NCBI GenBank assembly: GCA_910575605.1
Contig: CAJTEW010000012.1
Span: forward strand, 1 to 62,500
Source of the DNA: Lachnospiraceae bacterium
GTDB taxonomy: Bacteria > Bacillota > Clostridia > Lachnospirales > Lachnospiraceae
Direction: 5' to 3'
DNA: 62,500 bases
Shown here: positions 8,302-16,792 of the stretch, piece after piece
Position numbering within the stretch: the stretch's first letter is position 1
Layout of the letters: each line of letters begins with the position of its first letter
Program-made: the position numbers and the translations under genes
Notes under the pieces: model-generated
Database searches by the model: none
Told to the model about the DNA's origin: nothing
Seen by the model: the letters and a program-made list of their open reading frames with translations, nothing else

Positions 8302-9831
8302 ATGATAACTAATGTATTGGAATATTTGGAAGACTCTGCCGAGAAGTATCCAGATAAAGCCGCGTTTGTAGACGAGTGGGAAACATATACATATACAGAT
8401 TTAAAAAAATATGGACAGGCTATTGGGACAGAAATAGAAAAATATAATTTATTTCGAAAACCTGTAGCAGTATATTTGGAAAAAAGTGTAAAAGCCGTAG
8501 CTTCTTTTTTAGGAGTTCTTTATAGTGGAAATTTTTATTGCCCTATTGATGTGTCGATGCCTTTACAGAGGGTAAAGACAATATTGGATATATTAGAGAC
8601 ACCTATCATTATTACGGATAAAGAGCATGCAGGCATCATTGAACAGGAGATAGAAGGAAAGAAATTGCTTTTCTACGATGATATTATTCAGGGTGAAACA
8701 AACCTGGAGCAGTTAAAAGATATTCGTAGAAAATCAATTGACATGGATCCCATGTATGTACTTTTTACCAGTGGTTCTACAGGGATTCCTAAGGGAGTTG
8801 TAGTATCACAGCAGTCTGTTATTGAATATACAGAATGGGTTACGAAAACATTTCATATTACAAGTCAGGATAGTTTTGGAAATCAGGCTCCATTTTATTT
8901 TGATAATTCGATTTTGGATATATATTGCGGACTGAAAAATAGTGCTACGGTCTATATTATTCCTAAAGTGTGCTTTGTATTTCCTATGCAATTACTGGAA
9001 TATTTGAATGAAAATCGTATTACAACGGTATTTTTTGTTCCTTCAGTGTTATGTACAGTTGCAAAGTTAAGAGCGTTAAGTAAAGTTTCATTAAGATTTT
9101 TGAAAAATATTTTATTTGCCGGGGAAGTGATGTCAAATAAATATTTAAATATATGGAGAAAGCATGTGCCAGATGCGTTATATGCAAATTTGTATGGGCC
9201 AACTGAGATTACTGATGTATGTATATACTATATTTTGGATCGAGAGTTTAGTGATGACGAACAGCTTCCAATTGGAGTAGCCTGTCAAAATACAGATTAC
9301 ATTATATTAGATGAAAACAACCATGCGGTTTCTAAAGGAAAAATAGGAGAACTTTGTATTAGAGGACGCAGCTTGTCCCTGGGCTATTATAAAAATAAAG
9401 AAAAAAGTGAAGAAGTATTTATTCAAAATCCGTTAAATCAGGAATATCGAGACTTAATTTATTGTACTGGTGATTTAGTCAAGGTAAATGAAAAAAATGA
9501 AATTCTCTATCTAGGCAGAAAGGATTTTCAAATTAAACATATGGGACATCGGATCGAACTTGGAGAGATTGAGGCTTCTGCCGGCGGATTTGAGGGGATT
9601 GAGACATGTGCATGTATATATGATGATAAAAAGCGGAAGATTGTATTTTTTTATAAAGGACCTGCGTATGAAGATGAAGAGCTAGAGGAATTATTCAGCA
9701 GAAAAGTGCCTGCTTATATGATACCAAATGTTTTTGTAAAGGTAAACCAATTTCCGTATAATGCCAATGGAAAGCTAGATAGGAAACAATTGAAGGAGGT
9801 ATATATGAGTGGAAAAGCTGGAGAGTTATGA
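8302..9831 (+). CDS. DltA-like amino acid adenylation enzyme 2
   Basis: A 509-residue near-duplicate of the enzyme at 5621, with the same motifs: LFTSGSTGIPKG, APFYFDNSILDIYCGLKN, LYGPTEITD, YCTGDLV, GRKDFQIKHMGHRIELGEIE and ANGKLDRKQL. The start is ATG 8302, 6 nt after GGAG and aligned with the MITNVLEYLE start of the paralogue; TTG 8281 and ATG 8284 lack a ribosome binding site. The A4 region is identical to copy 1, so the two probably activate the same or very similar acids. Its 3' end overlaps the next GNAT gene by 23 nt. Amino acid identity appears high along the whole length, indicating a fairly recent tandem duplication. Confidence 0.85.
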   Translation: MITNVLEYLEDSAEKYPDKAAFVDEWETYTYTDLKKYGQAIGTEIEKYNLFRKPVAVYLEKSVKAVASFLGVLYSGNFYCPIDVSMPLQRVKTILDILETPIIITDKEHAGIIEQEIEGKKLLFYDDIIQGETNLEQLKDIRRKSIDMDPMYVLFTSGSTGIPKGVVVSQQSVIEYTEWVTKTFHITSQDSFGNQAPFYFDNSILDIYCGLKNSATVYIIPKVCFVFPMQLLEYLNENRITTVFFVPSVLCTVAKLRALSKVSLRFLKNILFAGEVMSNKYLNIWRKHVPDALYANLYGPTEITDVCIYYILDREFSDDEQLPIGVACQNTDYIILDENNHAVSKGKIGELCIRGRSLSLGYYKNKEKSEEVFIQNPLNQEYRDLIYCTGDLVKVNEKNEILYLGRKDFQIKHMGHRIELGEIEASAGGFEGIETCACIYDDKKRKIVFFYKGPAYEDEELEELFSRKVPAYMIPNVFVKVNQFPYNANGKLDRKQLKEVYMSGKAGEL

Positions 9832-10669
9832 GCTATATAGAGAGCTTATAAAAAAAAGCAAATTGGCTTATAAGAATATATTTACTAATATGGATTTTTT
9901 GAAAACAGATTTAGAAAGCTATATAAAAGCTGGAAAGATGTATTATGAGAAAAATCAGGCAGGCGTATTGTTTTTTCTGGACGAGGGAAAATATTATAAA
10001 TTGTATATGTGTGTGAACGGGCAGATAGAATTTAAAATTATGCCAGAGAATAAAAAAATTCTTATAAGAAACATGTACAAAAAAGGGCAGAATATTTCGG
10101 CTCGAAGTGAGGTGGATAAACGTTTAGTAGAAAGCGGATTTATAAAAAAAGGGCTGCTAATGCAGGCAAAGGTAGAAACAAAAGCAGTTGTTGAAAGGCA
10201 TAACCAAATTGAAAAGTATATGCGGTTCATGGAAACAAAGGGGTATCGTTGTGTGGCTGCTAATATGGATATGGTAACTGAAATAGAGGAAATGCTGGTT
10301 GATAATACAATTGTTGAAGACTATGATTTATCACATACATTTGAAGAAATGCAGGATGAGATTAAAAGAGGGGCTTATTTATGCATTTTAGATAAGGAAA
10401 ATCAAATATGTGCCGCCAGTATTGCTTTTGTAAAAAATAATATAGCAAAAGGAATGGCCGTTGCTGTACGGGAACAGTTTAGAATGAATGGATTTGCTCC
10501 AGTATTGCTATATGAAAGATGTAAAATACTACATGAACGGAATATACAATATCTTCAGGGCTGGGTTTTAAATGACAATATTGCATCTTTGAAATATCAT
10601 AAAAAAATGGGCTATAAATTTACGGATAAATATGCAGATGAGTGGTTGTTAGGAAAAAAAGAGGATTAA
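9809..10669 (+). CDS. GNAT-fold transferase-like protein, module 2 (GTG start)
   Basis: A 286-residue paralogue of the protein at 7396. The C-terminal GNAT domain contains YLCILDKENQICAASIAF, VAVREQFRMNGFAP and SLKYHKKMGYKF. The start is GTG 9809, placed 8 nt after a perfect AAGGAGGT (9793-9800) that lies inside the adenylation gene; an ATG at 9805 is in the wrong frame. The 23-nt overlap means tight translational coupling. As in module 1, a carrier protein accompanies it, here after rather than before the transferase. Acyl or aminoacyl transfer is inferred from context. Confidence 0.65.
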   Translation: MEKLESYELYRELIKKSKLAYKNIFTNMDFLKTDLESYIKAGKMYYEKNQAGVLFFLDEGKYYKLYMCVNGQIEFKIMPENKKILIRNMYKKGQNISARSEVDKRLVESGFIKKGLLMQAKVETKAVVERHNQIEKYMRFMETKGYRCVAANMDMVTEIEEMLVDNTIVEDYDLSHTFEEMQDEIKRGAYLCILDKENQICAASIAFVKNNIAKGMAVAVREQFRMNGFAPVLLYERCKILHERNIQYLQGWVLNDNIASLKYHKKMGYKFTDKYADEWLLGKKED

Positions 10670-10683
10670 GAAGGAGAATAGAA

Positions 10684-10902
10684 ATGGAAGTAAATAAAAA
10701 AATGGAACTGTTAGAAGATATGTTGGAATTGGACGAAGGAACACTGCAGGCAGGGGATGTGTTAAACGAAATAGAAGAGTGGGATTCAATGGCAGCATTA
10801 TCGTTGATTGTATTGATGGATGAAGAATTTGGAAAAGAAATTAATGGCTCTGATATTAAGAAACTGTCTACTGTTCAGGATATTTTAGATCTAATGGATT
10901 AA
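10684..10902 (+). CDS. Acyl carrier protein 3
   Basis: A 72-residue acidic carrier protein with Ser35 in NEIEEWDSMAALSLIVLMDEEF. The WDS form of the site is that of acyl (fatty acid or polyketide-type) carriers, unlike the LDSF/IDSF of carriers 1 and 2. The start is ATG 10684, placed 7 nt after AAGGAG; the longer frame from 10642 lacks a site and runs into the previous gene. It sits between aminoacylation module 2 and the SDR/KAS III genes, so it may carry the ketoacyl intermediate. Confidence 0.8.
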   Translation: MEVNKKMELLEDMLELDEGTLQAGDVLNEIEEWDSMAALSLIVLMDEEFGKEINGSDIKKLSTVQDILDLMD

Positions 10903-10915
10903 TTCAGGAGGATAA

Positions 10916-11656
10916 ATGAAACCGTTAGTTAATTTGTCAGAACGAAAAATAATAGTTACAGGTGCATCTTCAGGAATCGGAAAAGCTGTTGCTATTATGT
11001 TAAGTGAATTAGATGCACAGGTAATTTTAATTGGGCGGAGTGAACAGAGGCTTAAGGCTGTTTTAGAACAGATGGAGGGAAAGCCGCATCAATATTATGT
11101 ATACGATCTGACGAGATTAGATGGTATAGGAAGCCTGGTAAAAAGGATTGTAGATGAAGATGGAAAAAAATTAGATGGCCTTGTCCACTGTGCGGGTATA
11201 TCGCTATGCCTTCCGGTTAGGAATTTGAATTATGAGAATATGGATATAGTTATGAAAACGAATTATTATTCATTTATGGAACTAATAAAACACTATTCTT
11301 GCAGGAATCATAATGGAGGGAGCATTGTAGGAGTTTCCTCGATGGCAGCAGTAAAAGGGAGTATAGGCCAGACTATTTATGCTGCAAGTAAAGCAGCAGT
11401 GGATATATCCGTCAAGACGTTATCAAAGGAATTAGTAAAAAAGAATATACGAATAAATAGCGTAAGACCGGGATTTATTAATACTGCGATGGTGGATCAA
11501 TGGAATGAAAAGACGAAAAATAATATATTAGGGCAAAATCAGCTGCTTGGTATAGGAGAACCAACAGATGTTGCCGGTTTAATTGCCTATCTGTTGAGTG
11601 ATGCTTCCAGCTTTATTACGGGAGCTAATTATACAATAGATGGCGGAAGCTGCTAA
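10916..11656 (+). CDS. SDR-family 3-oxoacyl-ACP reductase-like 1
   Basis: A 246-residue short-chain dehydrogenase/reductase. It has the NAD(P) loop TGASSGIG near residue 15, HCAGIS, the catalytic Ser in GVSSMA and the YAASK Tyr/Lys pair, then PGFINT and a C-terminal ITGANYTIDGG typical of FabG. A GGAGG site lies 5 nt before ATG 10916. It directly precedes a KAS III and follows a carrier protein, so reduction of a beta-ketoacyl-carrier to the 3-hydroxyacyl form is the natural role. FabG and sugar-modifying SDRs cannot be separated by motif alone. Confidence 0.8.
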   Translation: MKPLVNLSERKIIVTGASSGIGKAVAIMLSELDAQVILIGRSEQRLKAVLEQMEGKPHQYYVYDLTRLDGIGSLVKRIVDEDGKKLDGLVHCAGISLCLPVRNLNYENMDIVMKTNYYSFMELIKHYSCRNHNGGSIVGVSSMAAVKGSIGQTIYAASKAAVDISVKTLSKELVKKNIRINSVRPGFINTAMVDQWNEKTKNNILGQNQLLGIGEPTDVAGLIAYLLSDASSFITGANYTIDGGSC

Positions 11657-11670
11657 AAGGAGTGGAACTT

Positions 11671-12720
11671 ATGGCTTGTGGGACTTTAAGAGATTTAAGC
11701 ATAAAGGGTATTATATGCGCCCTGCCTGACAACAAGGTTGATACAACCATGCATTATAACAAATTCGGAAAGGATACGGTAGACAAAGTAATAGAATCTA
11801 CAGGGGTTAAATCCACATATAGGATTTTGAAAAGACAGACAGCTTCTGATTTATGTTATGTGGCTGCGGAAGAGCTTTTGAAAAGGCTGGGGTGGGAAAG
11901 AGAAAGTATAGATGTTTTGATTTTTGTTTCCCATGCGCCTGACTATAGAAGGCCAGGGACATCATGTGTCCTTCAGGGCAGGTTAGGTCTGGGAAAAGAA
12001 TGTATGGCTTTGGATATTGGACTGGGATGCTCAGGATTTGTTTATGGGATGTCTGTTATGGGGTCAGTCATGCAGAATTCAGATGTAAAAAGAGGAATAA
12101 TGCTGACAGGAGATATGAGCAGTATTGCGACGGACCCTGCAACTACCAGCAATATGTTGTTTGGAGACTGCGGTGCAGCGATTGCTTTAGAGAGGGAGAG
12201 CGGCTCGGAGGACATTCATTTTCTTTTAAAATCAGACGGAACAAGATATCAGAGCCTTCTGGCAGTAGGGGGAGGATATCGGCACAGAGAAAACCCTAAT
12301 GGCTACGTCTATATGGATGGAAATAATGTATTCAGTTTTTCTATTACAGATGTGGTGAAAACGATAAAGGAATTTATTCAAATAAATAGGATAAATATAG
12401 AAGATATTGATATGTTAGCTTTACATCAGGCTAATATTTTAATTATGAAAACTATTGCAAAGAAATGCAAGGTTGGGGTGGAAAAACTTCCTATAGTTAT
12501 TGACAGATATGGGAACACTGTGAGTTCATCCATACCGCTTGCTATTGTTGATACCCTTGTGAACAGTTCATGTAAAAAAGAGGTGTATAAAATCATAGCA
12601 TCAGGCTATGGGCTGGGATTGTCATGGGGAGTTGTGAATTTAACTTTGAAGCATAACGTGGAGGCAGGAATGCTTTATACAAATTATTACTGGGATGATG
12701 GACACTATGAAGAAAAGTAG
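11671..12720 (+). CDS. 3-oxoacyl-ACP synthase III (KAS III, FabH-like)
   Basis: A 349-residue thiolase-fold condensing enzyme with the full KAS III triad: Cys120 in GLGCSGF, His252 in LHQAN and Asn282 in RYGNTVSSS. It should condense an acyl-CoA with malonyl-carrier in a single decarboxylative step. The start is ATG 11671, 8 nt after AAAAGGAG; GTG 11662 overlaps that site. The active-site loop differs from housekeeping FabH, and no elongating KAS II is encoded here, consistent with one round of condensation to a short 3-oxoacyl group. The neighbours (SDR upstream, carrier protein 20 nt downstream) support this role. Confidence 0.85.
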   Translation: MACGTLRDLSIKGIICALPDNKVDTTMHYNKFGKDTVDKVIESTGVKSTYRILKRQTASDLCYVAAEELLKRLGWERESIDVLIFVSHAPDYRRPGTSCVLQGRLGLGKECMALDIGLGCSGFVYGMSVMGSVMQNSDVKRGIMLTGDMSSIATDPATTSNMLFGDCGAAIALERESGSEDIHFLLKSDGTRYQSLLAVGGGYRHRENPNGYVYMDGNNVFSFSITDVVKTIKEFIQINRINIEDIDMLALHQANILIMKTIAKKCKVGVEKLPIVIDRYGNTVSSSIPLAIVDTLVNSSCKKEVYKIIASGYGLGLSWGVVNLTLKHNVEAGMLYTNYYWDDGHYEEK

Positions 12721-12740
12721 TTAAGAAAGGAAACAAGAAA

Positions 12741-12980
12741 ATGGAACAGTTAAGAAAATATAACCAGGTTTTTATGGAAGCTTTTTCGCTTGCAGAGGGA
12801 GAATTGACAGATAAGGTTGTAATGGGGGAGACTACAGACTGGGATTCTATAGGGCATGTTAATTTAATTACTTCCATGGAAGATGTTTTTGATATTATGT
12901 TTGAAACAGAGGATATTTTGGAGTTTACTTCCTATACTAAAGGAAAAGAAATCTTGAAGAAATATAATATATACATATAA
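12741..12980 (+). CDS. Acyl carrier protein 4
   Basis: A 79-residue carrier protein with Ser36 in TTDWDSIGHVNLITSMED, the phosphopantetheine attachment site. The C-terminal helix region (EFTSYTKGKEILKKY) is typical of stand-alone carriers in surface polysaccharide loci. An AAAGGAAA site precedes ATG 12741. Lying between the KAS III and the carboxyltransferase, it may be the malonyl or ketoacyl carrier of the pathway. Confidence 0.8.
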   Translation: MEQLRKYNQVFMEAFSLAEGELTDKVVMGETTDWDSIGHVNLITSMEDVFDIMFETEDILEFTSYTKGKEILKKYNIYI

Positions 12981-12996
12981 AGGGCAAAGAATTAAT

Positions 12997-14541
12997 ATGT
13001 GGAATCGAAAATATATTGAGGAATTGATTGAAAAGAGGAAGAAAGCACGAAAAGGCGGCGGGGAAGAACGGATCTACAGGCAGCATGAAAAGGGAAAGCT
13101 GACTGCGTGGGAAAGATTAAATATTCTTTTTGATGAAGGCACTTTTGTAGAAGTTGATAATTTGATTGAATCCCGGATTGATGATTTTCAGATGAAGGAA
13201 AAAAGAGTTCCTGGTGATGGTGTTATAACTGGATATGGAGAAATAGACGGTAGACTTACATTTGCTTATTCAGAAGATTTTACAGTAATAGGCGGTACTT
13301 TGGGGGAATATCATTCCTTGAAGATCTGCAGAATTATGGACCGTGCGTTAGAAATGCGTGCACCGCTTATTGCAATCAATGATAGTGGCGGCGCCAGGAT
13401 TGAAGAGGGAATTAGTTCTTTAAGTGGATATAGCGGAATGTTTCTGAGAAATACAAGAGCGTCAGGGGTAATCCCTCAGATTGCAGTTATTGCCGGGCCT
13501 TGTGCAGGGGGAGCCTGCTACTCTCCGGCAATTTGTGATTTTATTTTTATGACGGAGAGTAACAGCAGAATGTTTATAACAGGTCCGGGGGTTGTAAAAG
13601 AAGTTATTGGGGAAACAGTATCTTCTTTTGAACTTGGGAGTTCAAGAACCCATATGGAAAAAAGTGGGGTTGCACATTTTGCTTTTAAGAATGATGAGGA
13701 ATGTCTGAATGGAGTAAGAAATCTGTTATCTTACCTGCCTGCCAATAATGAAGAGATAATGAAAATCGCAGAGTGCAGTACAGAGGATAAATCTAGCCTG
13801 CTGCAGGAAATTGTACCCGATGAACAAAGAAAAGTTTATGATGTGCATAAAGTAGTAGAGGTAATTGTTGATCCGAAAAGTTTTTTGGAAGTCCAATCGG
13901 ATTATGCATCTAACTTGGTGATAGGATTTGGGAGGCTAAATGGACAGTCTCTTGGTATTGTAGCTAACCAGCCGTTTGTTATGGGGGGATCATTAGATGT
14001 AAATGCGTCTGAAAAAGGGGCGAGATTTATTAGATTTTGTGATGCATTTAATATTCCAGTTCTGTCACTTATAGATGTACCGGGATTCTTTCCTGGAACA
14101 CAGCAGGAGCATGGCGGTATTATACGAAAAGGTGCAAAGCTTCTGTATGCATATTCAGAGGCTACAGTTCCAAAAGTATCTCTTATTATGCGGAAAGCGT
14201 ATGGCGGTGCATATATCGCCATGAATAGTAAAAATATGGGAGCAGATATGGTATATGCATGGCCTATTGCGCAGATTGCGGTTATGGGAGCGGAAGGAGC
14301 GGCAGATATTATTTATAGGCAGGAAATAAAAAATGCGGAGGACAGCAGAGCAATAAAAAAGGGATTTGTAAAGAAATATGAGGAAACTTTTATGAATCCA
14401 TATATTGCTGCAAAAAGAGGATATATAGACGAGGTGATTCTGCCGGAAGAAACGAGAGAAAAGCTTATATGTGCATTTAGGATGTGCCGGACTAAAAGAA
14501 GGAGTATAGTTACAAAAAAGCATGGTAATATACCACTTTAA
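12997..14541 (+). CDS. Acyl-CoA carboxyltransferase subunit (PccB/MmdA-like), no partner subunits
   Basis: A 514-residue carboxyltransferase of the propionyl-CoA carboxylase beta / methylmalonyl-CoA decarboxylase alpha family. Both crotonase-like halves are present: oxyanion-hole motifs DSGGARIEEGISS near residue 128, GPCAGGACYSPA, and in the C-terminal half PGFFPGTQQEHGG, MRKAYGGAYIAM and the end QIAVMGAEGAADI. It transfers a carboxyl group between biotin and an acyl-CoA. No biotin carboxylase, biotin carrier or membrane subunit lies in the window, so it must borrow these or act alone. In this setting it could supply malonyl- or methylmalonyl-CoA for the KAS III and malonyl transferase nearby. 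Confidence 0.85.
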   Translation: MWNRKYIEELIEKRKKARKGGGEERIYRQHEKGKLTAWERLNILFDEGTFVEVDNLIESRIDDFQMKEKRVPGDGVITGYGEIDGRLTFAYSEDFTVIGGTLGEYHSLKICRIMDRALEMRAPLIAINDSGGARIEEGISSLSGYSGMFLRNTRASGVIPQIAVIAGPCAGGACYSPAICDFIFMTESNSRMFITGPGVVKEVIGETVSSFELGSSRTHMEKSGVAHFAFKNDEECLNGVRNLLSYLPANNEEIMKIAECSTEDKSSLLQEIVPDEQRKVYDVHKVVEVIVDPKSFLEVQSDYASNLVIGFGRLNGQSLGIVANQPFVMGGSLDVNASEKGARFIRFCDAFNIPVLSLIDVPGFFPGTQQEHGGIIRKGAKLLYAYSEATVPKVSLIMRKAYGGAYIAMNSKNMGADMVYAWPIAQIAVMGAEGAADIIYRQEIKNAEDSRAIKKGFVKKYEETFMNPYIAAKRGYIDEVILPEETREKLICAFRMCRTKRRSIVTKKHGNIPL

Positions 14542-14558
14542 AACAAGGAGGCAGGAGC

Positions 14559-15320
14559 TTGAACAAGGAAAAAGAAATGCTGAAGGGGAAAGTATGTCTG
14601 ATTACTGGGACAAGCCGCGGGATTGGAAAGGAGACTGCAGAGTGTTTTGCCAGGGAAGGAGCAATTGTGTATGCGAATGCAAGGGCAAAAGGAGGTCTTG
14701 CAGAATGGTCAGATAATATAAATATAAAAAGTAAGGGAAAGATCATTCCTTTATTTTTTGATATTACAAATACAGAAGAGATAAGAAAAGCAGTTATGCG
14801 GATAAAAAAGGAACAGGGAAGAGTAGATGTCCTTGTTAATAATGCTGGAATGGTCAGCAATGAAATGCTGGGAATGATTTCAATTGATAAGACAAGAGAA
14901 ATGTTTGAAGTAAATGTATTTGGACTTTTGAATCTTACACAGCTTATTACAACAAGATTTATGATGAAACAAAAAAATGGAAGCATTATCAATTTATCTT
15001 CAGTTGTAGGAATCGAAGGAAGTAAAGGGCAGGTTGCTTATTCTGCCAGTAAAGGCGCTGTTGCAGCGCTAACAAAGTCAATGGCAAAGGAGCTGGCTCC
15101 ATATAACATACGGGTTAATGCTCTGGCGCCAGGAATGATACAGACGGAGCGTCTTGAAGAAACGATTAGAGATGTATATAAGGGCAGAACACCTTATGTT
15201 GGTATGGGAAGGCTTGGAGAGCCTAGGGAAATTGCAGATGGATGTCTCTATTTGGCATCAGAGAGTTCGAGCTATGTAACTGGTCAGATTTTGGTTATTG
15301 GCGGAGGAATTGTACCATAG
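14559..15320 (+). CDS. SDR-family 3-oxoacyl-ACP reductase-like 2 (FabG-like)
   Basis: A 253-residue classical SDR very like FabG: LITGTSRGIGKETA nucleotide loop, VNNAGM, catalytic Ser in NLSSVVG, YSASKGA, PGMIQTE and the closing VTGQILVIGGG. The start TTG 14559 is 7 nt after AAGGAGG; ATG 14577 (MLKGKVCLITG) behind a weaker AAGGAA is an alternative that removes six residues. It is the second ketoreductase of the cluster, so either two ketones are reduced or one SDR acts on a sugar. The order carboxyltransferase-SDR-adenylation enzyme fits an acyl-building function. Confidence 0.8.
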   Translation: MNKEKEMLKGKVCLITGTSRGIGKETAECFAREGAIVYANARAKGGLAEWSDNINIKSKGKIIPLFFDITNTEEIRKAVMRIKKEQGRVDVLVNNAGMVSNEMLGMISIDKTREMFEVNVFGLLNLTQLITTRFMMKQKNGSIINLSSVVGIEGSKGQVAYSASKGAVAALTKSMAKELAPYNIRVNALAPGMIQTERLEETIRDVYKGRTPYVGMGRLGEPREIADGCLYLASESSSYVTGQILVIGGGIVP

Positions 15321-15366
15321 TTAAAAGCCACAAAATATATTTAATAAATTAGAGGAGAGGATAGAT

Positions 15367-16755
15367 ATGTTTCTAGAAATTGAAAAAAAGAATCAAGAGA
15401 ATATAGCATTAATAGATAGTGAGGGAAATCAAGTTTCTTATGGAGATATTGTAAAATTTGTTCCTTCCTTTTATTCTGCTGTTAATAAAAGAACATTAAT
15501 ATTTGTTTTGAATGATAACAGTGTAGGCGCTGCTTTGGGTTATCTGGGTGCAATGAGTAATCATATAGTTCCACTGATGCTGGGTGCATCTATGGATAAA
15601 GAGTTATTAGGGGAACTGATTCGTATATACCAGCCTGAATATATCTGGAAACCTTTGTGTATGGCAGAGAGTAAAGATGTTCTATTTGAAGGCTATCATT
15701 ATGTTTTGGAAGCAACAGGGCTGACGGGTTATCCGTTATATGAAGAACTGTCATTGCTCCTAACTACTTCAGGGTCAACAGGAAGTCCAAAGCTGGTTCG
15801 ACATTCTTATGCAAATTTAGAGGCGCAGGCGAAAAATATATCTGCATTTTTTGAAATGGACGGCACAGAAAGACCTATTGTAGACCTTCCAATTAATTAT
15901 ACGTACGGGTTGTCTGTAATGAACAGCCATTTGTATTCTGGTGCAACAGTACTTCTTACTTCTATGAATGTTTTAAATCCAAAATATTGGGTATATTTAA
16001 AAGAGCAGAAGGCAACTGTTTTTACAAATGTTCCGTATAGTTATGAAATTTTGAAAAAATTACGTGTATTTAAAATGGAGCTACCCTATCTTAAAATTTT
16101 TACACAAGGAGGGGGAAAGCTAAATGAGGAATTGCATCGGGAATTTGCGGAATACGCGAAAAATACTGGAAGAAAGTTTATTGTTACTTATGGGCAGACA
16201 GAGGGAAGCGCTAGAATGGCATATCTTCCATCAGAATATGCTATAGAAAAATGTGGAAGTATCGGGAAAGCAATTCCAAATGGAAAACTTTATCTTCTTG
16301 ATGAAGAAGGAAAGAAGATTACAGAACCAGGAGTAATCGGAGAGATGGTGTATGAAGGACCTAATGTAACATTAGGATATGCACAGTCAGGAGAAGATCT
16401 GCTTCTTGGTGATGAAAGACATGGAGTGCTGTATACTGGCGATATGGTAAAGATGGATGGAGATGGATTCTTTTATATTGTAGGAAGAAAGAAGCGTTTC
16501 CTTAAACTATGTGGGTATAGAATTGGGCTGGATGAATGTGAAAATATAATTAAATCTGCTTTTGATACAGAATGTGCTTGTGTAGGGAATGACGACTGCA
16601 TGCACATTTATGTTACGTCTGAAAAGGAGCATGAAAAGATAAAAAGATATATTGCAGATAAGCTTGGTATTAATTCCGGGGCTTTCAAGGTCTGCCATAT
16701 TGAGCAGATTCCAAGAAATGAGGCCGGAAAAATTCTATATAGTAAATTATCATAA
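15367..16755 (+). CDS. AMP-forming acyl ligase-like enzyme 3
   Basis: A 462-residue adenylate-forming enzyme, distinct from the two DltA-like copies and closer to acyl-ACP/acyl-CoA ligases. It has LLTTSGSTGSPKLVRHS (P-loop), VTYGQTEGSARM, LYTGDMVK, GRKKRFLKLCGYRIGLDE and the C-terminal catalytic Lys in EAGKILYSKL. It lacks the first 40 or so residues of larger ligases, making it short for the superfamily but complete in motifs. A GAGGAGAGG site precedes ATG 15367. It could activate a free fatty or hydroxy acid for loading on one of the carriers. Confidence 0.8.
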   Translation: MFLEIEKKNQENIALIDSEGNQVSYGDIVKFVPSFYSAVNKRTLIFVLNDNSVGAALGYLGAMSNHIVPLMLGASMDKELLGELIRIYQPEYIWKPLCMAESKDVLFEGYHYVLEATGLTGYPLYEELSLLLTTSGSTGSPKLVRHSYANLEAQAKNISAFFEMDGTERPIVDLPINYTYGLSVMNSHLYSGATVLLTSMNVLNPKYWVYLKEQKATVFTNVPYSYEILKKLRVFKMELPYLKIFTQGGGKLNEELHREFAEYAKNTGRKFIVTYGQTEGSARMAYLPSEYAIEKCGSIGKAIPNGKLYLLDEEGKKITEPGVIGEMVYEGPNVTLGYAQSGEDLLLGDERHGVLYTGDMVKMDGDGFFYIVGRKKRFLKLCGYRIGLDECENIIKSAFDTECACVGNDDCMHIYVTSEKEHEKIKRYIADKLGINSGAFKVCHIEQIPRNEAGKILYSKLS

Positions 16756-16792
16756 AAATAGTATAAAATTTTTGTTGTAAAGGTGGCTGTGA

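Noticed and set aside
14155-14992. Minus-strand open frames over the carboxyltransferase and SDR genes
   Set aside because: Composition is that of antisense reading; the plus-strand proteins have full catalytic motifs.
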